A program made the translations under genes and the position numbers. A DNA stretch of 64,000 nt from an uncultured Bacteroidales bacterium (GTDB lineage Bacteria > Bacteroidota > Bacteroidia > Bacteroidales > UBA932). The DNA is taken from the NCBI GenBank assembly GCA_900316525.1, contig ONDF01000012.1, positions 1 to 64,000 on the forward strand. The letters run 5' to 3'. This document shows, in pieces, positions 51,507-59,627 of this stretch. Below the pieces are notes generated by a model that was not told the DNA's origin, ran no database searches, and saw only the letters and a program-made list of their open reading frames with translations. How positions within the stretch are numbered: the first letter of the stretch is position 1; each line of letters begins with the position of its first letter.

Positions 51507-54500
51507 TTAGAAGGTAACGTTGACACCGAAGGAGTAACCCCGCATGAACGGATACCGGGAGGTGGAACTCGGGGCGCTCTTGGCTTCCGGATCCCAGCCG
51601 TCCAGGACCTTGGTGTACTCCCAGAGGTCCGTGCCGGTGAAGAAGAGGCGCAGGCCGGAGATGAAGCCGACGCGCTTGACCGCCGTCTCGGGCAGGTTGT
51701 AGCCCAGGGTGACGTTCTTCAGACGGAGATAGAAACCGTCGGAAACCGACCAGGTGGAAGTCTGGTAGTTGTAGTTGTTGATGTTTCCGTTGGAGGTGTA
51801 GGGCGGGTAGTAGCCGTCCGGATTGGAGGCGGACCAGACATTCCCGATCGTATAGGAGGAAGTGTTGGTGTACAGGGCCCGCATCGGGACCGTCCAGTTG
51901 TTGATGCCGTTCCACATGATGCGGTTGGCGGCGCCCTGGAAGATCACGGCGAGGTCGAAGCCCTTGTACTGGACGCCGGCGTTGAAGGAGTACTGGATTT
52001 CCGGCGTGTCGGTGCCGAGGTACACATAGTCGTTCATGTCCAGCTTGCCGTCGCCGTTCTGGTCGACGTACATGTTGTCGCCGAGGCGGAGCTCGCTCGG
52101 CATGCCGATGCCGTTGCCGTCATAGTACTTGGAAAGATAGGCTTCCCGGACGGAATCGCTGGTGATCTTGCCGCCGTACTGCAGGCCGAACAGGGAGTTC
52201 AGCGGATAGCCTTCGCGGTTGGAGACGAACTTGTTGTTCTCCACGGTCGCCTGACCGCCCAGGTTGACGAGCTGGTTGCGGGCGAAGGTGAAGGTGCCGC
52301 CGAAGTTGTAGCCGAAGTCGCGGCTGACCTGGTGGCGCCAGTTGAGCATTCCCTCGTAACCCCAGGCCTTGAACTTGCCGGAGTTGGCCTTCGGCGCGGT
52401 GTCGCCGAGGATGGACGGGAAGTCGATGGACACGAGCATGTTGTCGTTCTTCTTCTGGAAGACCTCCACCGTACCGGTGAGGCGGTTGCCGAAGAAGCCG
52501 AAGTCGAGACCCAGGTTGTAGTTCTTGATCCGCTCCCAAGTACGGGACGTGGAGGCGAAGGAACCGTTGGTGCTGATAGTGGAAAGGAGGCCGTTGCCGA
52601 CGAGAGCGCCGGTGGAAGCCGCCGTGTTGTACAGCTGCACGCCGTCGTAGTTGGCGATGCCGCTCTGGTTACCGACCTCGCCGTAGGAGGCGCGGAGCTT
52701 GAACTCGTCGAGCCACTCGACATCCTTCAGGAAAGGCTCCTGGGCGATGCGCCAGGCCAGGGAGCCGCCCCAGAAGAAGGCCCAGCGGTTCTGCGGGAGG
52801 AACTTGGAGGAGCCGTCGTAACGGGCCTGGAGTTCCACGAGGTAGCGGGACTTGTAGTCGTAGTTGGCGCGGCCGAAGAAGGAGGCCACGGCGAACTGCC
52901 AGCGGTTCGGGCTCACCAGGGTGATGTCACCCGCGCCGTTCACGACCTCGAGGCCGGTCTGGATGTCCTTCGCATGGGCGCCGAAGTAGCGATAGTCCTT
53001 GAACTCGTACTGGGTACCGAGGGTGAGGCTGGTGTTGTGCGCGTCGGCGAAGCTCTTGTGGGCGTTCAGGTAGGCCGATGCGGAGTAGAAGTCGGTCCGG
53101 GAGGCCGTCTGCTCGTAATAGCTGTTGGCAGCCGTCGGATTGAGGGCGAGCATCTTCGTGCCCGTGTAGTTGTAGTATTCGACGGAGTGATTGTCCTTGT
53201 TGCGCATGGCCGTGTCGGTGTTGTAACCGAGGTTCACGTTGGCGTCGAGCCAGGAGGCCAGGCGGAACTTCAGGGTCTCGCTGAGCGTGAAGGCGGAGAC
53301 GGCCAGCTTGTTGTCGCCGCCGAACTCGGCCTGGGCGGCCGGGGAGTTCCAGGTACCCCAGCGGTAGGCCTTGCCGTCCTTGGTGAAGAGCGGAAGGCCC
53401 GGCATCGGGACGGTCGTGGACAGGAGGGCGCCCACGTCCACCGGGGCGATCTGGTCCTGGCGGTTGTAGCCGATGGAAGAATCGATCGAGAACCAGGAAG
53501 TGATCTTGAACGTATTGTTCAGGCGGAAGTTGTAGCGCTGGTTGTTGTTCCGGCCGTACTGGAGCGGGGAGCCGTCATAGGCATAGCCCAGGGAAAGACG
53601 GTAGGTTGCGGCGTCGTTGCCGCCGGTGACGCTCAGGTCGTGGTTGGTGGACCAGGCGTTGCCGAACACGGAGCCGAACCAGTCCACCTTGTCGTCGAAC
53701 ACGAAGTCCTCGACATCGGTGAAGGCGGTGGTGCCGTAGGGGTTCGGCTGGTTCTGCAGGTCGATGAAACCACCCTTGTACTGCTTGGCGAGCTGGGCGT
53801 AGTAGTACCACGTGTGCGCGGTATTGTTGTCATTCTCCAGGGCCGTCATCACGGAATCGGCCCACTCGTCCAGGGTCATCAGGGAAGGAAGGCGGCCGAC
53901 GGTCTTCATCGTGACGGAGCCGTTGTAGCTGATCTTCACCTTGCCCGCCGCGCCTTTCTTGGTGGTGATGAGTACGACGCCGCCGGCCGCGCGGGAACCG
54001 TAGATGGAGGCCGCCGCGTCCTTCAGGAAGGACATCGAGGCGATATCGTCGGAGTTCAGCAGGCGGAGGGCGTTGACGCTGTCATAGGCGACACCGTCGA
54101 TGATCACGAGGGGTTCGGAGTTGTTGGCGGAGACGGCGCCGCGGAGCGACATCGACCAGCTCTCGTCGCCAGGGGCGGAGGAGGCGCGGGTGATGATCAC
54201 GCCGGGAACCTGGCCCTGTAGGGCCTGCACCGGGCTGGAGAGCGCTCCCTTTTCCTGGAGCATCTCTTCCTTGACCACGGCGACGGAACCGGAGAGGGAT
54301 TCCTTCTTCACGGTGCCATAACCCACGACGACGACTTCATCCAGAAGTTCGTTGTCCTCTTCGAGGGTGACGACCATGCCGGGAGCGAGGACGGTGTGGA
54401 CATCCTTGTAGCCGATGATGGTCACGGTGACGGGAGAACCGGCCGCAGCCCGGAGGGAGAACCGGCCGTCGAGGTCGGTGGCGACTCCGTTCGTCGTCCC

Positions 54501-54653
54501 GTCCACGATGACGGTGGCGCCGATGACCGGCTGCCCCGCCGTGTCGACGACCTGACCGCTCACGGTCTGGGCGAAGGCCTCCGCTCCGAAAAGCAGGGCC
54601 GCGCCCACGGCGGCGAGCCGGAGGACGTGCTTGAGAGTGTTGGACATTTTCAT
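51507..54653 (-). CDS. susC: SusC/RagA TonB-dependent transporter (second PUL)
   Basis: A 1048-aa TonB-dependent receptor: signal peptide to about residue 28 (AFAQ), regulatory domain VSGQVVDTAGQPVIGATV (about 30-110), DEVVVVGYGTVKKESLSGSV, plug with ALQGQVPGVIITRASSAPGD and PLVIIDGVAYD, then a beta-barrel ending in FGVNVTF. Starts at 54653 or 54647 are both possible. It heads the second PUL; its promoter has a half-site of the KDG-branch operator. Confidence 0.94.
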   Translation of the reverse strand: MKMSNTLKHVLRLAAVGAALLFGAEAFAQTVSGQVVDTAGQPVIGATVIVDGTTNGVATDLDGRFSLRAAAGSPVTVTIIGYKDVHTVLAPGMVVTLEEDNELLDEVVVVGYGTVKKESLSGSVAVVKEEMLQEKGALSSPVQALQGQVPGVIITRASSAPGDESWSMSLRGAVSANNSEPLVIIDGVAYDSVNALRLLNSDDIASMSFLKDAAASIYGSRAAGGVVLITTKKGAAGKVKISYNGSVTMKTVGRLPSLMTLDEWADSVMTALENDNNTAHTWYYYAQLAKQYKGGFIDLQNQPNPYGTTAFTDVEDFVFDDKVDWFGSVFGNAWSTNHDLSVTGGNDAATYRLSLGYAYDGSPLQYGRNNNQRYNFRLNNTFKITSWFSIDSSIGYNRQDQIAPVDVGALLSTTVPMPGLPLFTKDGKAYRWGTWNSPAAQAEFGGDNKLAVSAFTLSETLKFRLASWLDANVNLGYNTDTAMRNKDNHSVEYYNYTGTKMLALNPTAANSYYEQTASRTDFYSASAYLNAHKSFADAHNTSLTLGTQYEFKDYRYFGAHAKDIQTGLEVVNGAGDITLVSPNRWQFAVASFFGRANYDYKSRYLVELQARYDGSSKFLPQNRWAFFWGGSLAWRIAQEPFLKDVEWLDEFKLRASYGEVGNQSGIANYDGVQLYNTAASTGALVGNGLLSTISTNGSFASTSRTWERIKNYNLGLDFGFFGNRLTGTVEVFQKKNDNMLVSIDFPSILGDTAPKANSGKFKAWGYEGMLNWRHQVSRDFGYNFGGTFTFARNQLVNLGGQATVENNKFVSNREGYPLNSLFGLQYGGKITSDSVREAYLSKYYDGNGIGMPSELRLGDNMYVDQNGDGKLDMNDYVYLGTDTPEIQYSFNAGVQYKGFDLAVIFQGAANRIMWNGINNWTVPMRALYTNTSSYTIGNVWSASNPDGYYPPYTSNGNINNYNYQTSTWSVSDGFYLRLKNVTLGYNLPETAVKRVGFISGLRLFFTGTDLWEYTKVLDGWDPEAKSAPSSTSRYPFMRGYSFGVNVTF

Positions 54654-54703
54654 AAAGATGTTTGGTTATTTGGATTGATTGTTCGAATCCGTGGTTGCTG
54701 TTG

Positions 54704-54742
54704 CAAAGGTCGCGATTAATTTAAAGGTGCAATCGTTTGTAT
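54704..54742 (-). promoter_or_regulatory. Promoter of second PUL with operator half-site
   Basis: On the minus strand TTG (54732 to 54730), an 18-nt spacer and GACCTTTG (54711 to 54704, one mismatch) make a plausible promoter, 51 nt from the susC ATG. ATCGTTTGTAT (54732-54742) repeats one half of the TACAAACGTTTGTA operator and touches the -33 box. The remainder of the gap to kduD has a TGTAACAAAT direct repeat (54742 and 54794) and a small palindrome (54771-54786). Confidence 0.45.
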
Positions 54743-54826
54743 GTAACAAATAAGGGGATAAAATGTCACATCGTCACGTCTGACGAGCCGTTTTGTAACA
54801 AATCGACCTTTCTTCCGCGAAAGATT

Positions 54827-54856
54827 TTGAAATGAATACAAACGTTTGTATCTTTG
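54827..54856 (+). promoter_or_regulatory. Promoter of kduD-kduI
   Basis: TTG (54827-54829), a 19-nt spacer and TATCTTTG (54849-54856) match the Bacteroidota promoter exactly. The start codon of kduD is 38 nt further on. The spacer contains the palindromic operator. Confidence 0.82.
54836..54851. promoter_or_regulatory. LacI-type operator, second copy
   Basis: ATACAAACGTTTGTAT is a 16-bp palindrome holding the same 14 bp found at 37222-37235. It fills the promoter spacer and the first bases of the -7 box, so a bound repressor would block polymerase directly. Confidence 0.8.
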
Positions 54857-54894
54857 CATCGGCAACCGAAAATCGCTTAAAACCTTATAACATC

Positions 54895-55698
54895 ATGACC
54901 AATCCTTTCTCCCTCGAAGGCAAGAACGCCTGGATCACCGGCGCTTCTTACGGAATCGGTTTCAGCATCGCCAAGGCGTTTGTCGAGGCGGGCATCCGGA
55001 ACATCATCTTCAATGACATCAACGAAGCCGCGCTGGAGCGGGGCCTGAACAACTATAAGGAAGCGGGCATCACGAACGTGCACGGGTACGTGTGCGACGT
55101 GACCAAGGAAGACGACGTGAAAGCCCTCGTGGAGAAGATCCACGAAGAGGTGGGCCAGATCGACATCCTCGTGAACAACGCCGGCATCATCAAGCGCATC
55201 CCGATGCACGAGATGAAGCGCTCCGAGTTCCAGGCCGTCATCGACGTGGACCTCGTCGCCCCGTTCATCGTTTCCTCCGCCGTGCTCCCCGAGATGATGG
55301 AGCGCCGCGAGGGCAAGATCATCAACATCTGCTCGATGATGTCCGAGCTCGGCCGTGAGACCGTGAGCGCCTACGCCGCCGCGAAGGGCGGCCTGAAGAT
55401 GCTCACCCGCAACATCTGCTCCGAATACGGCGAGTACAACATCCAGTGCAACGGCATCGGCCCCGGCTACATCGCCACGCCCCAGACCGCTCCCCTGCGC
55501 GAGCGCCAGCCCGACGGCAGCCGCCATCCCTTCGACAGTTTCATCTGCGCGAAGACCCCGGCCGGCCGCTGGCTCGAGCCATCCGAACTCGGCGGTCCCG
55601 CCGTGTTCCTCGCCTCCCACGCCTCCGACGCCGTGAACGGCCACATCCTGTATGTGGACGGCGGTATCCTCGCTTACATCGGAAAACAGCCCAAGTGA
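54895..55698 (+). CDS. kduD: 2-Deoxy-D-gluconate 3-dehydrogenase (KduD)
   Basis: A 267-aa short-chain dehydrogenase that reduces 2,5-diketo-3-deoxygluconate to KDG with NADH. The start at 54895 gives the family N-terminus (NPFSLEGKNAWITGA). TGASYGIG (cofactor), NNAG, Ser in INICSMMSELG and YAAAK (catalytic Tyr and Lys) are present, as is the C-terminal NGHILYVDGGILAYIG. It leads the plus-strand kdu operon, 1 nt from kduI. Confidence 0.93.
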   Translation: MTNPFSLEGKNAWITGASYGIGFSIAKAFVEAGIRNIIFNDINEAALERGLNNYKEAGITNVHGYVCDVTKEDDVKALVEKIHEEVGQIDILVNNAGIIKRIPMHEMKRSEFQAVIDVDLVAPFIVSSAVLPEMMERREGKIINICSMMSELGRETVSAYAAAKGGLKMLTRNICSEYGEYNIQCNGIGPGYIATPQTAPLRERQPDGSRHPFDSFICAKTPAGRWLEPSELGGPAVFLASHASDAVNGHILYVDGGILAYIGKQPK

Positions 55699-55699
55699 T

Positions 55700-56545
55700 A
55701 TGAGTAAAGTGAATTGCACCGTCCGCCAGGCGTCCAGCAACGTTGACGCCAAGCATTACGACACCGAGCGCATCCGCAAGGAGTACCTCGTGCAGAACAT
55801 CATGGTTCCCGGCGAGATCAACATGGTCTATTCCATATTCGACCGCATCATCGCCGGCGGCGCCGTCCCGGTCGACGGGGAACTCGTCCTCGAGGCCCCG
55901 GAAGTCCTCCGCGCCGAATACTTCACCCAGCGCCGCGAGATCGGCATCATCAACGTCGGTGGCACCGGCGTCGTGAAAGTCGGCGACGAGGAATACGAGA
56001 TTCCCTACAAGGAGGCCATCTACGTCGGCCGTGGCAACCGCCACGTCTCTTTCCGTAGCATCGACCCCGCGAAGCCCGCGCACTTCTACTTCTGCTCCGC
56101 CACCGCCCACAAGGAGACCGGCGTGAAGAAGGTTTCCAAGAAGGACGCCGTGGTGATGCACCTCGGTTCCCTGGAGGAGAGCAACGAGCGCACGATCAAC
56201 CGCCTGCTGGTCAAGGAGGTGGTCCCCTGCTGCCAGCTCCAGATGGGCATGACCGAGCTCGCCCCGGGCAGCACCTGGAACACGATGCCCGCCCATACCC
56301 ACGACCGCCGCATGGAGGTCTACTTCTACTTCGAGCTTCCGGAAGACGCGGCCGTGTGCCACTTCATGGGCGAGCCCCAGGAAACGCGCCACATCTGGAT
56401 GCACAACGAGGAGGCCGTCATTTCCCCGCAGTGGAGCATCCACTCCGCCTGCGCCACCCGCAACTACACCTTCATCTGGGGCATGTGCGGCGAGAACGAC
56501 GACTACAACGACATGGACTGGTGCGCCACCAAAGACCTGAGATAG
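55700..56545 (+). CDS. kduI: 4-Deoxy-L-threo-5-hexosulose-uronate isomerase (KduI)
   Basis: A 281-aa cupin isomerase that converts the unsaturated-uronate product 5-keto-4-deoxyuronate to 2,5-diketo-3-deoxygluconate. The start at 55700 follows kduD by 1 nt. Zinc ligands are visible: the two His and Glu in AHTHDRRMEVYFYF, and His in SIHSACATRNYTFIWG. YVGRGNRHVSF is a family block. It links GH105/GH88 products to KDG. Confidence 0.95.
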   Translation: MSKVNCTVRQASSNVDAKHYDTERIRKEYLVQNIMVPGEINMVYSIFDRIIAGGAVPVDGELVLEAPEVLRAEYFTQRREIGIINVGGTGVVKVGDEEYEIPYKEAIYVGRGNRHVSFRSIDPAKPAHFYFCSATAHKETGVKKVSKKDAVVMHLGSLEESNERTINRLLVKEVVPCCQLQMGMTELAPGSTWNTMPAHTHDRRMEVYFYFELPEDAAVCHFMGEPQETRHIWMHNEEAVISPQWSIHSACATRNYTFIWGMCGENDDYNDMDWCATKDLR

Positions 56546-56546
56546 C

Positions 56547-57401
56547 ATGAAACGGATCCTCATCCTCCTCGCGGCGGCGGCTGCCCTGTGCGCCTGCTCC
56601 CAGGAGAAGAAAGTGATGGCCCGCTTCGTTCCCGAGCGGTCCGACGACTTCGTCTTCGAGAACAACCTCATCGCCGGCCGTTTCTACGGCAAGGCGCTGG
56701 AGGGGAATCCCACCTCCCCCGGCCTGGACATCTGGGTGAAACTCCCCGGCAAGCTCGTCGCCGACGAGTGGTACAAGGGCTTCGAGACCCAGAGCGACGA
56801 ATACTACCACCACGACCATGGCGGGAAGGACTGCTACAAGGTCGCGGTCAGCCTGGGCGGCGGCGCTTCGTCCCCGCTCATCGACGGGAAACTGTGCTTC
56901 CCGGCCACGAACTACCGGTCCTGGGAAATCGTGGAGGAAAGCCCGGAGAAGGTGGTGTTCACGCTCCACTACCCGCAGTGGCAAACCCCTGACAGCGTGA
57001 TGGTTGCGCTCGACAAGACCGTCACCGTAGTCCCGGACACCTACTTCTGCGCCGTGGAGGATGTCTATACCTTCGAAGGAACCGACACCCTCGCGATCGC
57101 CGCCGGCATGAACATCCACGCCGCGCTGGAGACCGTCGAGAAGCAGCTCGTCCAGCCCGGCCGCGTGGCCATCTGGGAGCACGCTTCCGACCAGACCTTC
57201 GAACCCGAGGACGGCATGCTGGGCGTCGCGGTCGTGATGCCTGACGCCGAAGGCACCAGCCTCTCCGAGGACGGAACCCATCTCCTCGTCTGGAAGTACG
57301 TCACCTCCGGCCAGCCCGTCCGCTATTCGTTCGGCTCCTGCTGGTCTAAGGGCGACATCAAGACCGCCCAGGACTGGTTCGAACTCGTCGCCGGTCGCTG
57401 A
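56547..57401 (+). CDS. DUF4861-like lipoprotein
   Basis: A 284-aa lipoprotein (Cys17 in LCACSQEKK) with a beta-rich body (VFENNLIAGRFYGK; SDEYYHHDHGGKDCYKVAVSL; YTFEGTDTLAIAAGMNIH) resembling DUF4861 proteins found near uronate-glycan genes. The His-rich DEYYHHDHGG and CYKV block could be a metal or active site, but I know of no proven activity. It starts 1 nt after kduI and is the last gene of the kdu operon, so a role in unsaturated uronate release or binding is inferred. Confidence 0.7.
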   Translation: MKRILILLAAAAALCACSQEKKVMARFVPERSDDFVFENNLIAGRFYGKALEGNPTSPGLDIWVKLPGKLVADEWYKGFETQSDEYYHHDHGGKDCYKVAVSLGGGASSPLIDGKLCFPATNYRSWEIVEESPEKVVFTLHYPQWQTPDSVMVALDKTVTVVPDTYFCAVEDVYTFEGTDTLAIAAGMNIHAALETVEKQLVQPGRVAIWEHASDQTFEPEDGMLGVAVVMPDAEGTSLSEDGTHLLVWKYVTSGQPVRYSFGSCWSKGDIKTAQDWFELVAGR

Positions 57402-57425
57402 CCTGCGCACGCTGCGAATCATCTG

Positions 57426-57460
57426 AAGGCTCCGTCATCGACGGGGCCTTTATTTTGTTC
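57426..57460 (+). terminator. Terminator of the kdu operon
   Basis: Arms 57426-57436 and 57440-57450 form an 11-bp stem (one G-T pair) with a 3-nt loop, followed by TATTTTGTTC. It lies 24 nt after the DUF4861-like stop codon. Confidence 0.75.
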
Positions 57461-57491
57461 TTGCAGATGCCTTTTTTATTTCGTAAATTTG
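57461..57491 (+). promoter_or_regulatory. Promoter of the first DUF4230 pair
   Basis: TTG (57461-57463), a 20-nt spacer and TAAATTTG (57484-57491) match the consensus, 55 nt before the ATG at 57547. Confidence 0.72.
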
Positions 57492-57546
57492 TGCATATAA
57501 CGAATTTAACAACGTATTTATTCACAATTCTAATCTTCTTTTCGCC

Positions 57547-58254
57547 ATGCGCAAGCCCATTCACCTGCTCAGATGGCTGCTGGCAGTATGGATTCCCCTC
57601 CTCCTCGCGGCGGGGTTCTCATCCGGCCAGGCCAGCAAAAGACTCGTCGAGAAGACGGTCGCCAAGATTACCCCCGAACAGAGGCTGGAACTGGTCTCCT
57701 ACAAAACCAGGTCCGTCGCCAGAAGCGGCGATAACGAGGATGAAAAAGGCATCTGGATCTTCGGAGACCGGAGAATGCTGGTTACCTTCAAGGCCGAAAT
57801 CATCGCCGGCCTGGACATGAAAGATTTCAACCCCCAAAAGGACATCATACTCAAAAGGAAGGCCAAAAGCGCCTGGATCAGACTTCCCGATCCCGTGATC
57901 CTCAGTTGCGAGGTTCCGTTCGATGATATCAACAAGGAATTTGAGGAGGTAGGTTTCCTCCGTTCCCCCATCAAATGGGAGGAAGTAATCAACGTGGCGA
58001 TGCAGGGAAAGGAAACCATCCTGAAAGAAATCCAGGACCACAAACGATATCCGATCCTGGACGATGCGAAGGCGAATGCCCAGCGCACGTTCACATCCCT
58101 GTTCAACTCACTGGGCTACGACGAAGTCGAAGTCGTCTTCTCTTCCGAAGTGGCACAGAAGCCCCCGAAGGGGAAGAGCCGGGAGAAGGCTGTCGGGGCA
58201 TCCGGCCCGGAAGAATCGACGGAAACAGAAGAAGAAATCGAAGCAGTAGGTTAG
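57547..58254 (+). CDS. DUF4230 protein, A-type copy 1
   Basis: A 235-aa DUF4230-like protein with an N-terminal signal or anchor segment (LLRWLLAVWIPLLLAAGF). The core runs LELVSYKTRSV, ILKRKAKSAWIRLPDPVIL, then ILKEIQDHKRYPILDDAKANAQRTFTSLFNSLGYDEVEVVF, and a charged tail ends in EETEEEIEAVG-like residues. It is most like the protein at 59044 (A-type). Function of the family is unknown. It is followed by a B-type partner 12 nt downstream. Confidence 0.75.
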   Translation: MRKPIHLLRWLLAVWIPLLLAAGFSSGQASKRLVEKTVAKITPEQRLELVSYKTRSVARSGDNEDEKGIWIFGDRRMLVTFKAEIIAGLDMKDFNPQKDIILKRKAKSAWIRLPDPVILSCEVPFDDINKEFEEVGFLRSPIKWEEVINVAMQGKETILKEIQDHKRYPILDDAKANAQRTFTSLFNSLGYDEVEVVFSSEVAQKPPKGKSREKAVGASGPEESTETEEEIEAVG

Positions 58255-58266
58255 GAGGACACGGCT

Positions 58267-58995
58267 ATGAGTATCATGTCACAGCTTTTCAAGAAAGTTT
58301 TTTCCGAGATGAACACCAAGACGATCCTGATCATCTCCGCCATCGTCGTCCTGGTGGGAGGCGGGTGCGCCTTCGCCCTTTTCCGATATTTCAAGACCCA
58401 TCCTTTCAGGCCCCATCAGCAAATCAAGGAAATCAGCACCGTCATCAATGGCGTCGTTGCGAAAAAGGACCTCGTGACCGCCTGCTACTACGAGGATCTG
58501 GTCGTCAGCGGCAAGAAGACCGATCTGGTAGAGAATCCCGACCGGGACAAGAAAGGCAGGATCAAGACCCCGGATCCCAAGGATGAAGTGGTGGTGATCG
58601 TGAGCGCCGTCGTGAAGGCCGGCATCAAAATGGACGACCTGACCCAAGACAGTTTCCGCATCGAGAAGGATTCCGTGCTGTTCATCACCCTTCCCGAACC
58701 GGTCATCCTGGGAATCTCCGAGGATGTAGAAGGGGTGGAAGAATTCTCCCGCAGAGGCAAATGGGACATCAAGCAGGTCCAGGAACTCACTCGGATACGG
58801 TCGGCCCGCCTGGAGCAGGATGCGCTGGAAAGCGGGCTGCTGGACAGGGCCTACGAGAATGCCATGAACCTGTTCTCGAAATTCTTAGAGCCGCTCCCCT
58901 ACCGGATCGAGTTCACGCCGCGTTCCATCCCGGCCCCTGAGGCCGCCCCGGAAGTCGTCCCTGAAGACGCCCCGGTCCCGGCCCCGGCGCAATAG
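58267..58995 (+). CDS. DUF4230 protein, B-type copy 1
   Basis: A 242-aa single-pass membrane protein (TM at about 19-40, ILIISAIVVLVGGGCAFALF). The DUF4230 core begins INGVVAKKDLVTACYYEDLVV and includes VVIVSAVVKAGIKMDDL and a Leu-Pro-Glu-Pro strand, LPEPVILGI. The C-terminus is Pro/Ala-rich (APEAAPEVVPEDAPVPAPAQ). It pairs with the A-type gene upstream and is most like the protein at 59628. A start at the second Met (58276) is also possible. Function unknown. Confidence 0.75.
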   Translation: MSIMSQLFKKVFSEMNTKTILIISAIVVLVGGGCAFALFRYFKTHPFRPHQQIKEISTVINGVVAKKDLVTACYYEDLVVSGKKTDLVENPDRDKKGRIKTPDPKDEVVVIVSAVVKAGIKMDDLTQDSFRIEKDSVLFITLPEPVILGISEDVEGVEEFSRRGKWDIKQVQELTRIRSARLEQDALESGLLDRAYENAMNLFSKFLEPLPYRIEFTPRSIPAPEAAPEVVPEDAPVPAPAQ

Positions 58996-59028
58996 CCGGG
59001 CATCCTTTTTTCGCTCACTTGTTTTTCG

Positions 59029-59036
59029 TATCTTTG
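59029..59036 (+). promoter_or_regulatory. -7 element of the second DUF4230 pair
   Basis: TATCTTTG ends 7 nt before the ATG at 59044, so transcription should start within a few bases of the start codon. No TTG at the exact -33 spacing is seen. Confidence 0.6.
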
Positions 59037-59043
59037 CCCAAAG

Positions 59044-59619
59044 ATGCGGAAGATGCTCCATACGGTTTTCCTTGCGCTTCTCGGCGTCATCCTCCTGACG
59101 GCGCCGGGATGCGGAGGCCATTCCGCCGTAGAGGAGACGGTGCAGCGTGAAATCGAGGCCATCACGGCGATGAAGCAGCTGAGCCTGGTCGAATACCGGG
59201 TCAGCAAGATCATCAAAGCCGATGACGAAGGCGCCTGGTACAAGCTCGGGGACCGGAAGATCCTCCTCAGCTGCACGGCCTACCTGAAAGCCGGCATCGA
59301 CCTGGCCACCTTCGGCCCGGACGATGTCGACATCGACTGGACCGGGAACCGCGTGACCGTCACCATCCCCCACGCCACCCTGCTCTCCTTGGATATGCCG
59401 GCCTCTGAAATCCGGGAAGAATATGACCATGTGACGATGTTCCGCCACTCCTTCTCCGCCGAGGAGCGCAACGCCCTCCTCCGTCAGGGAGAAAAGCAGA
59501 TCCGCAGCAGCGTCCCCTCCCTCGGCATCCTGGAGAAGGCCGATGAGAACGCCCGCCGGTTCTTCGCGTCCGTGTTCGGCAAGATGGGGTTCGAAACCGT
59601 CGAAGTAGTATTCAGATAG
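59044..59619 (+). CDS. DUF4230 lipoprotein, A-type copy 2
   Basis: A 191-aa lipoprotein (Cys23 in TAPGCGGHS). The DUF4230 core parallels the protein at 57547: LSLVEYRVSKII, GAWYKLGDRKILL, YLKAGIDLATF, then ILEKADENARRFFASVFGKMGFETVEVVFR at the end. It lacks the charged C-terminal tail of copy 1. It sits 8 nt upstream of its B-type partner. Function unknown. Confidence 0.75.
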   Translation: MRKMLHTVFLALLGVILLTAPGCGGHSAVEETVQREIEAITAMKQLSLVEYRVSKIIKADDEGAWYKLGDRKILLSCTAYLKAGIDLATFGPDDVDIDWTGNRVTVTIPHATLLSLDMPASEIREEYDHVTMFRHSFSAEERNALLRQGEKQIRSSVPSLGILEKADENARRFFASVFGKMGFETVEVVFR

Positions 59620-59627
59620 GAGGGCCC

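Noticed and set aside
47868..54221. A 2117-codon open frame on the plus strand opposite the second PUL
   Set aside because: It runs antisense through SusC, SusD and the Ig lipoprotein, is made mostly of Val, Gly, Leu, Asp and Glu repeats and has no domain. Such frames arise because GC-rich codon use removes stops on the opposite strand.
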